Origin: Pseudoblastomonas marina
Lineage (GTDB): Bacteria > Pseudomonadota > Alphaproteobacteria > Sphingomonadales > Sphingomonadaceae
Reading direction: 5' to 3'
Assembly: GCF_014641655.1 (NCBI RefSeq)
Contig: NZ_BMID01000001.1
Span: 1,106,427-1,170,426 of the forward strand
Length of the DNA: 64,000 nt
Of this stretch, positions 26,505 through 36,569 are shown piece after piece (the first letter of the stretch is position 1; each line of letters opens with the position of its first letter). The notes under the pieces were generated by a model. It made no database searches and was not told where the DNA came from. It worked only from the letters and a program-made list of their open reading frames with translations. Position numbers and translations under genes: made by a program.

Positions 26505-27875
26505 CTAGGCGGGGACCCGTTCCATCCCTTCGAGCCAGCGTCCGAAGCTTTCCTTCGCGCGATTGGTATAGGCTTCCTTGCGGGCCTTCTTGTGTACCCG
26601 CTCCTCGAAAGGAGGGAAGAGCCCGAAATTGACGTTCATGGGCTGGAAGTGCGTCGCATCGGCATCGCCGGTAATATGCGAGAGGAGGGCGCCCATCGCG
26701 GTCTCACGCGGTAGCGGCGTCCAGTCGCGACCCGCCATTTCCTCGGCCGCCATCATGCCTGCCATCAACCCGACGGCTGCACTCTCGACATAACCTTCGC
26801 AGCCGGTGACCTGTCCGGCGAAACGGATATGCGGGGCCTTGTTGAGCCGTAGCTGGCGATCGAGCACGACCGGCGAATTGAGGAAGGTGTTGCGGTGCAA
26901 ACCGCCGAGCCGCGCGAATTCGGCGTTCTCGAGCCCGGGAATGGTGCGAAACAGCTCGATCTGCGCGCCGTATTTGAGCTTGGTCTGGAATCCGACCATG
27001 TTCCACAACGTGCCGAGCTTGTTGTCTTGGCGCAGCTGCACCACGGCATAGGGCCAACGGCCCTGCGGATGTTCCTCGGTGGTGTCATAGGGATTGTCGA
27101 GCCCGACGCCCTTCATCGGTCCGTAACGCAAAGTTTCGACACCGCGGGCCGCCATCACCTCGATCGGCATGCAGCCTTCGAAATATGGCGTGTCCTTTTC
27201 CCACTCGCGGAATTCTGTCTTTTCGCCGTCGATCAGCCCTTGGTGGAAGGCTTCGTACTGCTCCTTGGTCATCGGGCAGTTGATGTAGTCGCCGTCCTCG
27301 TTCGAGGCTTCGGTGCGCTTGTTCCAGCGGCTCTGAATCCAGCATTTCGACATGTCGATGCTGTCGCGGTGTACGATCGGCGCGATCGCGTCGAAGAAGG
27401 CGAGCCGGTCGCTACCGGTCGCGGTGACGATGCTTTCGGCGAGCGACTGCGCGGTCAGCGGTCCGGTGGCAACGATGGTCGGCCCGGAGTCGGGCAGGGC
27501 ATCAACCCGTTCGCGTACGACGGTGATATTCGGGTGCTCGGTCAGCGCCCGCTGGACTTCGGCCGAGAAGATGTCGCGGTCGACCGCCATCGCGCTGCCG
27601 GCGGGGACGCGTGCCACTTCGCCCGCCTGCATGACGATGCTGTCGAGCCGCCGCATTTCGTGGTGGAGCAGGCCGACCGCGTTCTTTTCGTCGTCGTCGG
27701 AGCGAAAGCTGTTCGAACAGACCAGTTCGGCAAGCCCGTCGGTCTGGTGCGCGGGAGTCATGTCGCCGCCGCCGCGCATTTCGGACAGGCGGACCTTGTA
27801 GCCGCGCCGCGCCAATTGCCACGCGGCTTCGCTCCCGGCGAGGCCGCCGCCGATGATGTGGATATCATGTGCCAT
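26505..27875 (-). CDS. trmFO: Methylenetetrahydrofolate-tRNA-(uracil-5-)-methyltransferase TrmFO
   Basis: A folate- and FAD-dependent enzyme making 5-methyluridine at position 54 of tRNA. The 456-residue protein begins with the FAD-binding GxGxxG loop ([13 protein letters not shown]) and has family blocks [55 protein letters not shown] and [12 protein letters not shown]. It belongs to the GidA-like flavoprotein group but is much shorter than MnmG. A GTG at 27887 would add four residues. Confidence 0.96.
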   Translation of the reverse strand: MAHDIHIIGGGLAGSEAAWQLARRGYKVRLSEMRGGGDMTPAHQTDGLAELVCSNSFRSDDDEKNAVGLLHHEMRRLDSIVMQAGEVARVPAGSAMAVDRDIFSAEVQRALTEHPNITVVRERVDALPDSGPTIVATGPLTAQSLAESIVTATGSDRLAFFDAIAPIVHRDSIDMSKCWIQSRWNKRTEASNEDGDYINCPMTKEQYEAFHQGLIDGEKTEFREWEKDTPYFEGCMPIEVMAARGVETLRYGPMKGVGLDNPYDTTEEHPQGRWPYAVVQLRQDNKLGTLWNMVGFQTKLKYGAQIELFRTIPGLENAEFARLGGLHRNTFLNSPVVLDRQLRLNKAPHIRFAGQVTGCEGYVESAAVGLMAGMMAAEEMAGRDWTPLPRETAMGALLSHITGDADATHFQPMNVNFGLFPPFEERVHKKARKEAYTNRAKESFGRWLEGMERVPA

Positions 27876-27944
27876 GGTCGCGCCCACTACAGATTGCCAG
27901 GGGGCGGCGTCCAGCGCTAAGCGCGCAGGCGAGGGGAGACAGCG

Positions 27945-28616
27945 ATGCCACGAGCCGCCTTGATCGATCGCCGACCGTACCTGTTGCTGAGTCTGGTGCT
28001 GGCGATCGCCTATTTTTTCGCCAGCGACGGGCGCGTGCCCGGCCTGTGGCTGATCGCATGGAAGGGGAGCTGCGTCGGCGTCCTCGCGCTTTATGCGTGG
28101 GATCGCGGGCGCGGCGTCGACGGTGCGCTGATCGCGCTCGTCATGGCGCTGGGGGCCGCGGGCGATATCGGGATCGAATTATCGCTCGAGCTCGGCGCGG
28201 GCCTGTTCGCGATCGGCCACATCGTGGCGATCGCGCTCTATCGCCGCAATGCGCGGACGAAGATCGTCTCGAGCCAGAAGCTGGCGGCCTACGCGCTCCT
28301 GCTCGGAACACCCCTGCTGACGGTGATGATCGCCGCCCCGCAGGAGGGTTGGATGCTGGCGACCATTTACGCGCTTGCTCTCGGAATGATGGCTGCGAGC
28401 GCCTGGACCAGCCGCTTCTCGCGCTACCAGGTCGGGATCGGCGCGGTGCTGTTCGTCGTTTCTGACCTTGTGATATTCGCCCGCGAGGCGGAGCGGCTCG
28501 ATCCGGGAATTGCCGAATGGCTTGTCTGGCCGCTCTATTATCTCGGCCAGTTCCTGATCGTGACCGGGGTCGTCCAGAGGCTCCGTGGAGAACGCCACGC
28601 GCCCGACGCGGCCTAG
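27945..28616 (+). CDS. YhhN/TMEM86 family, predicted lysoplasmalogenase
   Basis: A polytopic membrane protein of 223 residues with about eight helices. Family markers are visible: LWLIAWKG near the start, the acidic residue in [23 protein letters not shown], and [28 protein letters not shown] and [11 protein letters not shown] near the end. Characterised relatives hydrolyse the vinyl-ether bond of lysoplasmalogen; activity here is untested. A strong ribosome site (GAGGGGAGA) precedes the ATG. Its last codons form one arm of the hairpin shared with gyrA. Confidence 0.83.
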   Translation: MPRAALIDRRPYLLLSLVLAIAYFFASDGRVPGLWLIAWKGSCVGVLALYAWDRGRGVDGALIALVMALGAAGDIGIELSLELGAGLFAIGHIVAIALYRRNARTKIVSSQKLAAYALLLGTPLLTVMIAAPQEGWMLATIYALALGMMAASAWTSRFSRYQVGIGAVLFVVSDLVIFAREAERLDPGIAEWLVWPLYYLGQFLIVTGVVQRLRGERHAPDAA

Positions 28617-28640
28617 CGCGGGGCGCTAGCTCGCGTCGGG
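28602..28640. terminator. Long hairpin spanning the 3' ends of yhhN and gyrA
   Basis: Two arms pair: CCCGACGCG (28602-28610) with CGCGTCGGG (28632-28640), and CTAGCGC (28613-28619) with GCGCTAG (28623-28629). Only a 2x2 internal loop and a 3-base loop are unpaired. Both stop codons (TAG) lie inside the arms. There is no T run, so it may act as a roadblock or a protective 3' structure rather than a classic terminator. Confidence 0.65.
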
Positions 28641-31478
28641 TTCGCCTTCGATATTGTCGTCCGAATGGGCGGTCGTGTGGGGCGTGGTCTCTTCCGCGCC
28701 CCGCCCGGCCATGTCCTCGGCGATCGCTTCCTCGGCTTCGTTTTCGGGGGCCTCGTCCTCGTCGATCCTTGCGACGCTGACGATGCGTTCGTTGTTCGAG
28801 ACGCTGAACAGTTTCACCCCCGCCGAACCGCGTCCGATGATCGAGAAGCCCTTATTATCCTCGAACCCGTCCTCGAGCTCGTGGCGGAAGGTGATCGGGA
28901 GGCGGATCAGCTTGGCCTGGTCGGTCACCAGCATGACCTGGTCTCCATGGGTCACGGTGAAGCTCGCGACGACCGGCCCGTTGCGATCGGGATCGCTTTC
29001 GGGCGAGCCGATATTGACCACGCCCTTGCCGCCGCGCTTGGTGACGCGATACTCGTAAGCCGAGCTGATCTTGCCGTAGCCCTTGGCGCAGATCGTAAGT
29101 ACGAATTGCTCCATCTCGGCCATTTCGGCCATCCGTTCGGCAGACAGTTCGGGTGTCGCGCCGTTGTTCTTCCACGGGGCCGCGCGGAGATATGCTTCGC
29201 GTTCCTCCATAGTGGTGCCGGTCGAGTTGAGCGTCGCGAGCGATACGACCCTGACGTCGCCCTTCGGACCCATGCCCTGAACGCCGATCCCGGTGCGGCT
29301 CTTGGTCTCGCGCGCATCGGTAGCGGCGAAGCGGATCGCCTTGCCGGCATCGTTGGCGAGGAAGACTTCCTGCGTCTCACCGACGAGGCGAACGCCGATC
29401 AGGCGGTCGTCGCTGCCCTCGACGAAGCCCATCGCGTATTTGCCGTTAGACGGTACGTTGGTGAAGGCATCCATCGAGTTGCGGCGCACCATGCCCTGCT
29501 CGGTCGCGAAGACGATCCCGAGCGAGGCCCATTCGTCCTCGTTTTCGGGCAGCGGCAGAACGTTGGTGACCAGTTCGTCGTCGCCGAGCGGCAGGAGGTT
29601 GACCATCGGGCGGCCGCGGGTCTGCGGTCCGCCTTCGGGCAGCTTCCACACCTTCATGCGATAGACGCGGCCGGTATTGGTGAAGAACAACACGGGGTTG
29701 TGCGTCGAAGTTACGAACATTTCGACCACGGCGTCTTCGTCCTTGGTCGCCATGCCCGAGCGGCCCTTGCCGCCGCGCGCCTGTGCGCGGAAGGTCGAGA
29801 GCGGGGTACGCTTGATATAGCCGCCATGGGTCACCGTGATGACCATGTCGTCGCGCTCGATCAGGTCCTCGTCCTCGAGCCCGTCCCAGGCCGGCGCGAT
29901 CTCGGTAATGCGCGGCGTGGCATAGGTTTCGCGGATTTCCTCGAGCTCGTCGCGCATCACGCCGTAGAGCTTCACGCGATCGGCAAGGATCGAGAGGTAT
30001 TCCTCGATCGCGATCGACAGTTCCTTGAGCTCGTCGCCGATCTCGTCGCGACCGAGCGCGGTGAGACTGGAGAGCCGCAGCGCCAGGATTGCCTTCACCT
30101 GGCGTTCGGACAGCTTGTAGGTACCGCCTTCCTCGTCGGCGGAAGGGTCGATCGCTTCGACCAGCTGGATATATTGCGCGATCTCGCCGATCGGCCATTC
30201 GCGGGCGAGCAGCTTTTCGCGCGCGGCCTGCGGGTTGGGCGCGCCGCGGATGATGGCGACGACCTCGTCGAGGTTCGACACCGCCACCACGAGACCGAGC
30301 AGGATGTGTGCCCGGTCGCGGGCCTTGTTGAGCTCGAACTTGGTGCGCCGTGTGATGACCTGTTCGCGGAAGCCAATGAACGACGAAATGATGTCGCGCA
30401 GCGAGAGCACTTCGGGCCGACCGCCGCGGATCGCGAGCATGTTGGCAGGGAAGCTCGACTGTGCAGGGGTGTGGCGCCAGATCTGGTTGAGCACCACGTC
30501 GGGCGTGGCATCGCGCTTGAGATCGACCACGATGCGCACGCCCTCGCGGCTCGATTCGTCGCGGATGTCGGAAATGCCCTCGATCCGCTTTTCCTTGGCG
30601 GCATCGGCGATCTTCTCGACGAGGTTCGACTTGCCCACCTGGAACGGGATCGAGGTCAGCACGATCGATTGGCGACCTTCGCTCTTGGCGCCGCGCGTCG
30701 CCTCGATCTCGTGACGACAGCGCATCAAGATCGAACCGCGCCCGGTGGTGTAGGCCGCACGTGCGCCCGACTTGCCGAGGATAAGCGGCGCCGTGGGGAA
30801 GTCGGGCCCTGGAATCAGCTCGAAGAGTTCCTCCGAACTGATTGAAGGGTTGTCGATATAGGCGAGACAGCCGTCGATCACCTCGCCGAGATTGTGCGGC
30901 GGAATATTGGTCGCCATGCCGACCGCGATCCCGCCCGCGCCGTTAACCAGCAGGTTCGGGAAACGCGCCGGAAGGACGGTCGGTTCTCGCCGCGAACCGT
31001 CGTAATTGTCAGCGAAATCGACGGTGTCCTTGTCGAGATCGTCGAGCAGCGAATTGGCGACCCTGGCGAGGCGCGCCTCGGTGTAACGCATCGAGGCCGG
31101 CGGATCGGGGTCCATCGAGCCGAAATTGCCTTGGCCGTCGACCAGCGGGACGCGCAGCGACCAGTCCTGCGTCATACGCGCGAGCGCATCGTAGATCGCA
31201 GCATCGCCATGCGGATGATAGTTGCCCATCACGTCGCCGACGATCTTGGCGCTCTTGCGATAGGGCCGACCGGCGACGAAGCCGCCTTCCTGGCTGGCAA
31301 ACAGGATCCGCCGGTGAACCGGCTTCAGGCCGTCGCGCACGTCGGGCAGCGCGCGGCTCACGATCACGCTCATCGCGTAATCGAGATAGCTGGTCTTCAT
31401 CTCATCGACGATGTCGATGCGCGGATAGGCGCCTTCGGGGGAAGAGGGGGTGTCGATCAGGTCGGTATCGTCTGCCAA
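28626..31478 (-). CDS. gyrA: DNA gyrase subunit A
   Basis: The breakage-reunion subunit of gyrase, 950 residues. It shows [19 protein letters not shown], catalytic Tyr132 (MRYTEARL) and a C-terminal beta-pinwheel with the GyrA box QARGGKG, ending in a very acidic tail ([16 protein letters not shown]). In the quinolone-determining region the residue equivalent to E. coli Ser83 is Ala93 (HGDAAIYD), while Asp97 matches Asp87. The only start giving the family N-terminus is a TTG without an obvious ribosome site. It converges on yhhN. Confidence 0.96.
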   Translation of the reverse strand: MADDTDLIDTPSSPEGAYPRIDIVDEMKTSYLDYAMSVIVSRALPDVRDGLKPVHRRILFASQEGGFVAGRPYRKSAKIVGDVMGNYHPHGDAAIYDALARMTQDWSLRVPLVDGQGNFGSMDPDPPASMRYTEARLARVANSLLDDLDKDTVDFADNYDGSRREPTVLPARFPNLLVNGAGGIAVGMATNIPPHNLGEVIDGCLAYIDNPSISSEELFELIPGPDFPTAPLILGKSGARAAYTTGRGSILMRCRHEIEATRGAKSEGRQSIVLTSIPFQVGKSNLVEKIADAAKEKRIEGISDIRDESSREGVRIVVDLKRDATPDVVLNQIWRHTPAQSSFPANMLAIRGGRPEVLSLRDIISSFIGFREQVITRRTKFELNKARDRAHILLGLVVAVSNLDEVVAIIRGAPNPQAAREKLLAREWPIGEIAQYIQLVEAIDPSADEEGGTYKLSERQVKAILALRLSSLTALGRDEIGDELKELSIAIEEYLSILADRVKLYGVMRDELEEIRETYATPRITEIAPAWDGLEDEDLIERDDMVITVTHGGYIKRTPLSTFRAQARGGKGRSGMATKDEDAVVEMFVTSTHNPVLFFTNTGRVYRMKVWKLPEGGPQTRGRPMVNLLPLGDDELVTNVLPLPENEDEWASLGIVFATEQGMVRRNSMDAFTNVPSNGKYAMGFVEGSDDRLIGVRLVGETQEVFLANDAGKAIRFAATDARETKSRTGIGVQGMGPKGDVRVVSLATLNSTGTTMEEREAYLRAAPWKNNGATPELSAERMAEMAEMEQFVLTICAKGYGKISSAYEYRVTKRGGKGVVNIGSPESDPDRNGPVVASFTVTHGDQVMLVTDQAKLIRLPITFRHELEDGFEDNKGFSIIGRGSAGVKLFSVSNNERIVSVARIDEDEAPENEAEEAIAEDMAGRGAEETTPHTTAHSDDNIEGEPDAS

Positions 31479-31793
31479 GGGGCGTCCGTTCGGTAGTTGT
31501 CGGAAACGACGGCACGCGGGGCCGTCTCAATAGGGAAAACCCTACCGGAAGCGGCCCGAAATCGCCAGCGAACAACCCTCCCGGCACGCTGAAACGAGCG
31601 ATTTATCCACACCGGTCGCCGGAACCTGAGAAACGGGCTCGACGTTTCCCATTCAATCCCCATTCAGCGCCGTTTTGCTAGTAAGGGGAGGTTGCCAGCG
31701 GGCTTGCGAGCCGCCAGAGGCAAATTCCGATTTCAGCGGCCGGGCCTCCCTCAGCCATGCCGCCTTCTGATAATATCAAAGGGACTCTTTCAC
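31479..31793. other. gyrA-TPR gene divergent intergenic region
   Basis: This 315-base gap holds no convincing open frame. It must contain promoters for gyrA (leftward) and the TPR gene (rightward), but no clear -35/-10 pair stands out. It includes a perfect DnaA-box sequence at 31603-31611 and a short direct repeat CCCATTCA (two copies 11 bases apart near 31648-31667). Confidence 0.6.
31603..31611 (+). promoter_or_regulatory. DnaA-box-like 9-mer upstream of gyrA
   Basis: TTATCCACA is the consensus high-affinity DnaA box. It is single, 125 bases upstream of the gyrA start, and no second box or AT-rich unwinding region is beside it, so an origin is not implied; regulatory use or chance is possible. 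Confidence 0.3.
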
Positions 31794-33146
31794 ATGATTT
31801 CGTCCATTTCGCGCAAGTCGCGCGCATTTCTCGGCAAACCCATGATCGCACTTGCACTGGCCACCGGCGGCGTCGCCGGCATGGCCGCTTCTCCGGCCGT
31901 GCACGCGCAGGAAGAACAGCCCGAACTCAAGCCTTCGCGTGATTTCCAGAAGGCGATTAGGCCGGTGATCGATGCGTTCAACAAGCGGACCGAAAACACC
32001 GAACTTCAGGCGCGTGCGCAGCAGGTGCGCAGCTCCGAAGGGGCCGCCCGCGAACAGGGTCGTGCCGAGCTGCGCCAGACCGTCGCCGAAGACCTGAAGA
32101 TGCTCCGCGACGCAAAGGCGGAAATCGAAAATCCCTCCGACCGCTTCTATTGGGGCCAGTTCGCGATCAATTACGGCTTGCTGACCGACGATCCCGGGCT
32201 CCAGCTCGAAGGCATCGTCGAGGAAACCGCCAGCGGCCTGCAGACCGCAACGCGCAAATCGCAGCTCAGCAATGCGCGGGCGATGATCCACTTCGATCGC
32301 GAGGAATACGCGAAGGCGCGCGAAGCCTTCCAGATGGCGATCGATTCAGGCGCGACCGATCCGAACCTGCGCAACAACATCGTCGTGACTTATATTCGCG
32401 AAGGCGACCGGGCCGGGGCGCTGGCCTATATCGACGACATGATTGAGGACCAGGCCGTTGCCGGGACCGCGCCGAGCGAGGACCTGTTGCTTCGTGCCTA
32501 TTCGATCGCGCGCGAACTCGAAGCCCCGAATGCGAACGATTACGCCTTCAGGCTGGTCGAGTATTACCCGACGGAAAAGAATTGGGCCAATGCCATCATC
32601 CTCGTGCGCGACGGTTACAGCGCCGATGAAGCGGTGCTCGACCTCCAGCGGCTGATGGTGCTGACCGACAGCGTCCAGAATCGTCCGGACGTCACCGCGA
32701 TCGTCCAGTATGCCGATCATCGCAGGCGGCCGCAGGAAGTCCTTGATGCGATCGAACTGGGCATCGCCAAGGGCTATCTCGAGGCCGACGAAGCGCTCGT
32801 GTCGCAGACCCAGGCCGAGGCCCGCAAGCAGGTCGCCGTCGACCAGGGTGGCGAACTTGCGTCGCTGGGCGCCGACGCCCGCAAGGCCGGTGCTACGCTG
32901 CTCACGGTGACTGCGGCGGGTGATGCGTACCTCGACTATGACCAGCCTGCCGTCGCCGAGGAATTTTTCCGCATGGCAATGGAAATGCCGGGTGCCGACA
33001 AGGGCATGTTCATGACCCGTATCGGCATCGCCCAGCTCGAACAGGGCAAGCATGCCGAGGCGCAGGAAACCTTTGCCTCGATCAACGGCGAGTGGGCTGC
33101 GATTGCCAATCTGTGGCGGATCTACGCCGCCCAGCAGGCGGGCTGA
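31794..33146 (+). CDS. Secreted TPR-like protein of unknown function
   Basis: A 450-residue protein with a signal peptide (positively charged start, hydrophobic core IALALATGGVAGMAASPAV, cleavage about AHA/Q) and then almost entirely helical sequence. Repeats such as ARAMIHFDREEYAKAREAFQMAIDSG and GIAQLEQGKHAEAQETFASI resemble tetratricopeptide units at about 175-210 and 415-445. No catalytic motif is visible. It is probably periplasmic. A clear terminator follows; it is a monocistronic unit. Confidence 0.78.
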   Translation: MISSISRKSRAFLGKPMIALALATGGVAGMAASPAVHAQEEQPELKPSRDFQKAIRPVIDAFNKRTENTELQARAQQVRSSEGAAREQGRAELRQTVAEDLKMLRDAKAEIENPSDRFYWGQFAINYGLLTDDPGLQLEGIVEETASGLQTATRKSQLSNARAMIHFDREEYAKAREAFQMAIDSGATDPNLRNNIVVTYIREGDRAGALAYIDDMIEDQAVAGTAPSEDLLLRAYSIARELEAPNANDYAFRLVEYYPTEKNWANAIILVRDGYSADEAVLDLQRLMVLTDSVQNRPDVTAIVQYADHRRRPQEVLDAIELGIAKGYLEADEALVSQTQAEARKQVAVDQGGELASLGADARKAGATLLTVTAAGDAYLDYDQPAVAEEFFRMAMEMPGADKGMFMTRIGIAQLEQGKHAEAQETFASINGEWAAIANLWRIYAAQQAG

Positions 33147-33173
33147 TCGACCACAATAAATCGATTTAGAGAG

Positions 33174-33203
33174 CGGCGCGGGGCTTCGGTTCCGCGCCGT
33201 TTT
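33174..33203 (+). terminator. Rho-independent terminator after the TPR gene
   Basis: An 8-bp stem CGGCGCGG/CCGCGCCG (33174-33181, 33192-33199) with a 10-base loop is followed by TTTT (33200-33203). It lies 27 bases after the stop, between two convergent genes. Confidence 0.85.
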
Positions 33204-33207
33204 CGTA

Positions 33208-33936
33208 TCAGCGCAGTCGGCGAACGTAATACTGGTTGTCGTCGCGGCGTTCCATTTGGAACTGGTCGATCGCGTCGAACAGGTCTGACAACCGCTTAAA
33301 CCCGTAATTGCGCACGTCGAAGCTCGAACGGTTGCCCGCGATCAGCCCGACCTCGCCAAGCGAGGCGAACCCGTCCTCATCGCGATTGGCGGCCTTCCAT
33401 GCCGTGCCAAGCAGGGCAACCAACTCCTCGTCGATCGTCTGCTTCTCGTCCTTTTTCTTCGATTTGCCGGGGGAGGGCTCGTCCGACGCACCGGCGATCA
33501 GCGCGTCGATATCGATGAAGCGGGTGCAGGCGCTCTTGAATGCGGCCGGGGTCTTCTTGGTGCTCCCGAAACCGTAGACGATCAGACCGTCCTGGCGCAG
33601 CCGCGTGACCAGCGGGGTGAAATCGCTGTCCGAACTCATGATCCCGAAGCCGTCGACCTTGCCCTGGTAGAGCAGGTCGATCGCGTCGATCGTCATCGCC
33701 ATGTCGGTCGCATTCTTGCCCGCGGTCAGGTCGAACTGCTGCTGCGGACGGATTCCGTATTTGTGCGTTATCTTGTCCCAGTTCTGCAGGTTGTTCTTCG
33801 CGAAATTCCCGTAGGCGCGCTTGATGTTCACCTGGCCGAGTTCGGCCATCACGGTGAGCACGGGGTCGATCCCGCGCGGGCTGGTATTGTCCGCGTCGAT
33901 CAGGAGGGCGATGTTCTGGAGGTCAGCTTCGGGCAT
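33208..33936 (-). CDS. NYN-domain protein with C-terminal LOTUS/OST-HTH domain
   Basis: A 242-residue protein. Residues 7-145 form a PIN-like NYN nuclease domain with the acidic active-site set Asp14 and Asp16 (LLIDADN), Asp78 (NATDMAM) and Asp103/Asp105 (MSSDSDF). A Lys-rich linker (155-166) leads to a C-terminal domain (about 168-242; IDEELVALLGTAWKAA to NYGFKRLSDLFDAI) typical of LOTUS/OST-HTH RNA-binding modules. RNA cleavage or binding is inferred from the domains; targets are unknown. Confidence 0.88.
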   Translation of the reverse strand: MPEADLQNIALLIDADNTSPRGIDPVLTVMAELGQVNIKRAYGNFAKNNLQNWDKITHKYGIRPQQQFDLTAGKNATDMAMTIDAIDLLYQGKVDGFGIMSSDSDFTPLVTRLRQDGLIVYGFGSTKKTPAAFKSACTRFIDIDALIAGASDEPSPGKSKKKDEKQTIDEELVALLGTAWKAANRDEDGFASLGEVGLIAGNRSSFDVRNYGFKRLSDLFDAIDQFQMERRDDNQYYVRRLR

Positions 33937-33972
33937 GCGAACCCACTTAGGGCCTTCTCCGAACGAAGCAAA

Positions 33973-34611
33973 TCAATCAGCGGGAGAGAATTCCCCGCTA
34001 TCCTCGTCGAGCAGGCGCAAGATACCGTCCGAAATCGCGAAGTGCGCGCCCCGCAGGACCAGTTCGCCTTTGTCCTCGCGGTCCTTTACAAACGGGAAGC
34101 TGCGCAGGTTCGCAAGGCTCGCCTTCACCGCGGCCAGCTCCATCGCGAGCTCCGCTTCGCGCCCGGTGGTGCCCAGCTCGCGGGCGACGGGTTCGCGCGC
34201 TTCGTCGAGCATCCCGACCCAGTCGGCGACGAAACCGCCCGCACCTGGGTCGTTGCCATGCAAATCCTGCGTCAGCGCCGCCTGGCAGCCACCGCACATG
34301 CCGTGGCCCATGATCACGACCTCGCTCACCTTGAGGAACTGGACCGCGAATTCCACCGCGGCCGATACGCCGTGGTGCCCGGGGGTGGTCTCGTAGGGCG
34401 GAACCATCGCCGCGACATTGCGCACGACGAAGATCTCGCCCGGATCGACGTCGAAGATCTGCGCCGGATCGACACGGCTGTCCGAACAGGCGATCACCAT
34501 GACCTTGGGCGACTGTCCTTCGGCCAGCGTCGCCCAGCGATCGCGCTGCTGCTGCCAGTCGGTGGAGCGAAAACGGCCGTAGCCTTCGACGAGTTCGGAA
34601 AAGTTCTTCAT
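33973..34611 (-). CDS. Beta-class carbonic anhydrase
   Basis: Catalyses CO2/bicarbonate interconversion. The 212-residue protein has zinc ligands Cys42 ([10 protein letters not shown]), His103 and Cys106 (GHGMCGG), with the Asp44/Arg46 dyad next to the first ligand. Length and the [13 protein letters not shown] block are typical. The ATG at 34611 is preceded by GGGGCGGGA. It is divergent from lipA, 67 bases away. Confidence 0.95.
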   Translation of the reverse strand: MKNFSELVEGYGRFRSTDWQQQRDRWATLAEGQSPKVMVIACSDSRVDPAQIFDVDPGEIFVVRNVAAMVPPYETTPGHHGVSAAVEFAVQFLKVSEVVIMGHGMCGGCQAALTQDLHGNDPGAGGFVADWVGMLDEAREPVARELGTTGREAELAMELAAVKASLANLRSFPFVKDREDKGELVLRGAHFAISDGILRLLDEDSGEFSPAD

Positions 34612-34678
34612 GGTCCCGCCCCATGCCGCGCCTTCACAGGACTGGCAAGATGGAGCGAACGCCCCTAAGTGGGCGGGC

Positions 34679-35617
34679 ATGAACGACCTGTCCTCCGCCC
34701 CGCAGCCCGAAGAGCGTCCCGAGCGTCAGCGCAAGCCCGACTGGATTCGGGTGAAAGCGCCGGTATCCAAGGGATATGGCGAGACGCGCAAGCTGATGCG
34801 CGAACTCAACCTCAATACCGTCTGCGAAGAGGCTGCCTGCCCGAATATCGGCGAGTGCTGGACCAAGAAGCACGCCACGGTGATGATCCTCGGCGACGTC
34901 TGTACCCGCGCCTGCGCGTTCTGCAACGTCAAGACGGGCATGCCGCGCATCGTCGACGAGCAGGAGCCCGAACACGTCGCAACCGCGGCAGCGAAGCTCG
35001 GACTCGAGCACATCGTGATCACCAGCGTCGATCGCGACGACCTGCCCGATGGCGGTGCGAGCCAGTTCGTCAAGGTGATCGAGGCGCTCCGGCGTAACAC
35101 GCCGGATACCACGATCGAGATCCTCACGCCCGATTTTCGCGGCAAGATGCGGCCCGCGATCGAGGCGATCGTCGCGGCGGGTCCCGACGTGTTCAACCAC
35201 AATCTCGAGACGGTCCCGCGGCTGTATCCGACGATCCGGCCGGGAGCGCGCTATTACGCCTCGCTGCGCCTGCTCGAAGAGGTCAAGCGCCACGACCCGA
35301 TGATCTTCACCAAGTCGGGCATCATGCTCGGGCTCGGCGAACAGCGGCTCGAAGTGCATCAGGTGATGGACGACATGCGCTGCGCCGACATCGATTTCAT
35401 GACCATGGGTCAGTACCTCCAACCGACGCCTAAGCATGCCAAAGTCGCGGATTTCGTAACCCCGAAGGCGTTCTCGGCCTTCGGCGCGATCGCACGGGCG
35501 AAGGGTTTCCTGCAGGTCGCTTCGAGCCCGCTGACGCGCTCGAGCTATCACGCCGGCGACGATTTCGCCGAAATGCGCGCCGCACGGGAGGCAAAGCTGG
35601 CAAAGGCGAAGGGCTGA
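34679..35617 (+). CDS. lipA: Lipoyl synthase
   Basis: A radical-SAM enzyme inserting sulfurs into octanoyl groups on lipoyl domains such as those of PdhB and PdhC in this window. The 312-residue protein has the auxiliary cluster cysteines Cys49, Cys54 and Cys60 ([12 protein letters not shown]), the radical-SAM cluster Cys75, Cys79 and Cys82 (CTRACAFC), and the C-terminal RSSYHAGD motif whose Ser ligates the auxiliary cluster. It overlaps the next start by one base (TGATG). Confidence 0.97.
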   Translation: MNDLSSAPQPEERPERQRKPDWIRVKAPVSKGYGETRKLMRELNLNTVCEEAACPNIGECWTKKHATVMILGDVCTRACAFCNVKTGMPRIVDEQEPEHVATAAAKLGLEHIVITSVDRDDLPDGGASQFVKVIEALRRNTPDTTIEILTPDFRGKMRPAIEAIVAAGPDVFNHNLETVPRLYPTIRPGARYYASLRLLEEVKRHDPMIFTKSGIMLGLGEQRLEVHQVMDDMRCADIDFMTMGQYLQPTPKHAKVADFVTPKAFSAFGAIARAKGFLQVASSPLTRSSYHAGDDFAEMRAAREAKLAKAKG

Positions 35618-36078
35618 TGCCGCACATCCGCGATTCGAAGCGGCTGCCCTATAGCTGCGAGCAGATGTTCGACCTCGTCGCGGACGTCGACAAGTATCCG
35701 GAATTCCTGCCGTGGGTCGTCGCGACGCGGGTGCGCTCGGACAGCGCCACCGAGATGACGGCGGACATGCTGGTCGGCTTCAAAGCGATCCGCGAGAAAT
35801 TCACCTCTCGGGTGACGAAGGATCGGCCACGCTCGATCCTCGTCCATTACGTCGACGGGCCGCTGCGCGATCTCGACAATAGCTGGACTTTCGAACCCGA
35901 CGGCGATGGCCGATGCCGGATCGATTTCTGCGTCGATTTCACGTTCAAGAACAAGGTGTTCGAAGCGCTCGCCGGTCAATATGCCGATCGCGCCTTCCGC
36001 AAGATGGTCGCAGCGTTCGAAGCCCGCGCGGGTGACCTTTACGGCAGCAACAGCTCGAGCGCGACCAACGTCGCCTGA
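35617..36078 (+). CDS. Coq10/RatA-type START domain protein
   Basis: A 153-residue member of the polyketide-cyclase/START group, with RRLPYSCEQMFDLVADVDKYPEFLPW-type N-terminus (here residues 8-33) and FKNKVFEALAGQYADRAFRKMV at the end. Mitochondrial Coq10 relatives bind ubiquinone and assist respiration; E. coli RatA was described as a ribosome-association toxin. The ubiquinone role is more likely in an alphaproteobacterium. Linked to lipA by a 1-base overlap; its last 40 bases overlap the convergent pncC. Confidence 0.88.
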   Translation: MPHIRDSKRLPYSCEQMFDLVADVDKYPEFLPWVVATRVRSDSATEMTADMLVGFKAIREKFTSRVTKDRPRSILVHYVDGPLRDLDNSWTFEPDGDGRCRIDFCVDFTFKNKVFEALAGQYADRAFRKMVAAFEARAGDLYGSNSSSATNVA

Positions 36079-36539
36079 TGCCGGATCGCGGCCCGCGTGC
36101 CGCCGGCAAAGACGCGTTCCTCGGCCTCGCATTCCTCCTGCCCGCTGACGGCTCGGGCAAACACCACCGTGCCGACCGGCTTGAGCTCGCTGCCGCCGCC
36201 CGGTCCCGCGATCCCGCTAACCGCGACCGCGACATCCGCTCCGCTGCGGGCGAGGGCGCCTTTCGCCATTTCCCAGGCGCAGGCGGCCGAGACCGCGCCG
36301 AAGGTGTCGATAATGTCCGACGACACGCCGAGCATGTCGATCTTGGCCGCATTCGAATAGGTCACGAAGCTGCGGTCGAGCACGCTCGAGCTGCCCGGCA
36401 CCTCGGTGATCGCGCTGGCGACGAGGCCGCCGGTGCAACTTTCGGCGAGCGCCACCATCCGACCTGCATTGCGATTCTGCGCGACGACCTTCTCGGCGAG
36501 GGTGACCATGTCGGACGGGAGGAGAGTGGAAGAGCTCAT
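36039..36539 (-). CDS. pncC: CinA C-terminal domain protein, nicotinamide-nucleotide amidohydrolase
   Basis: A stand-alone 166-residue PncC domain, which deamidates nicotinamide mononucleotide in NAD salvage. The family motifs LAESCTGGLVASAIT, VTYSNAAKIDMLGV and VAVSGIAGPGGGSELKPVGTV are present. The N-terminal molybdopterin-binding-like half of full CinA is absent. It lies 30 bases downstream of ispDF and converges on the coq10-like gene with a 40-base overlap. Confidence 0.93.
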   Translation of the reverse strand: MSSSTLLPSDMVTLAEKVVAQNRNAGRMVALAESCTGGLVASAITEVPGSSSVLDRSFVTYSNAAKIDMLGVSSDIIDTFGAVSAACAWEMAKGALARSGADVAVAVSGIAGPGGGSELKPVGTVVFARAVSGQEECEAEERVFAGGTRAAIRHQATLVALELLLP

Positions 36540-36569
36540 AGCCAGTCGATTCCTTGCAGAGCCGCGCTG

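Noticed and set aside
31603-31611. Replication origin near gyrA
   Set aside because: One DnaA box only, no cluster of boxes, no AT-rich unwinding element and no dnaA or hemE/parAB context.
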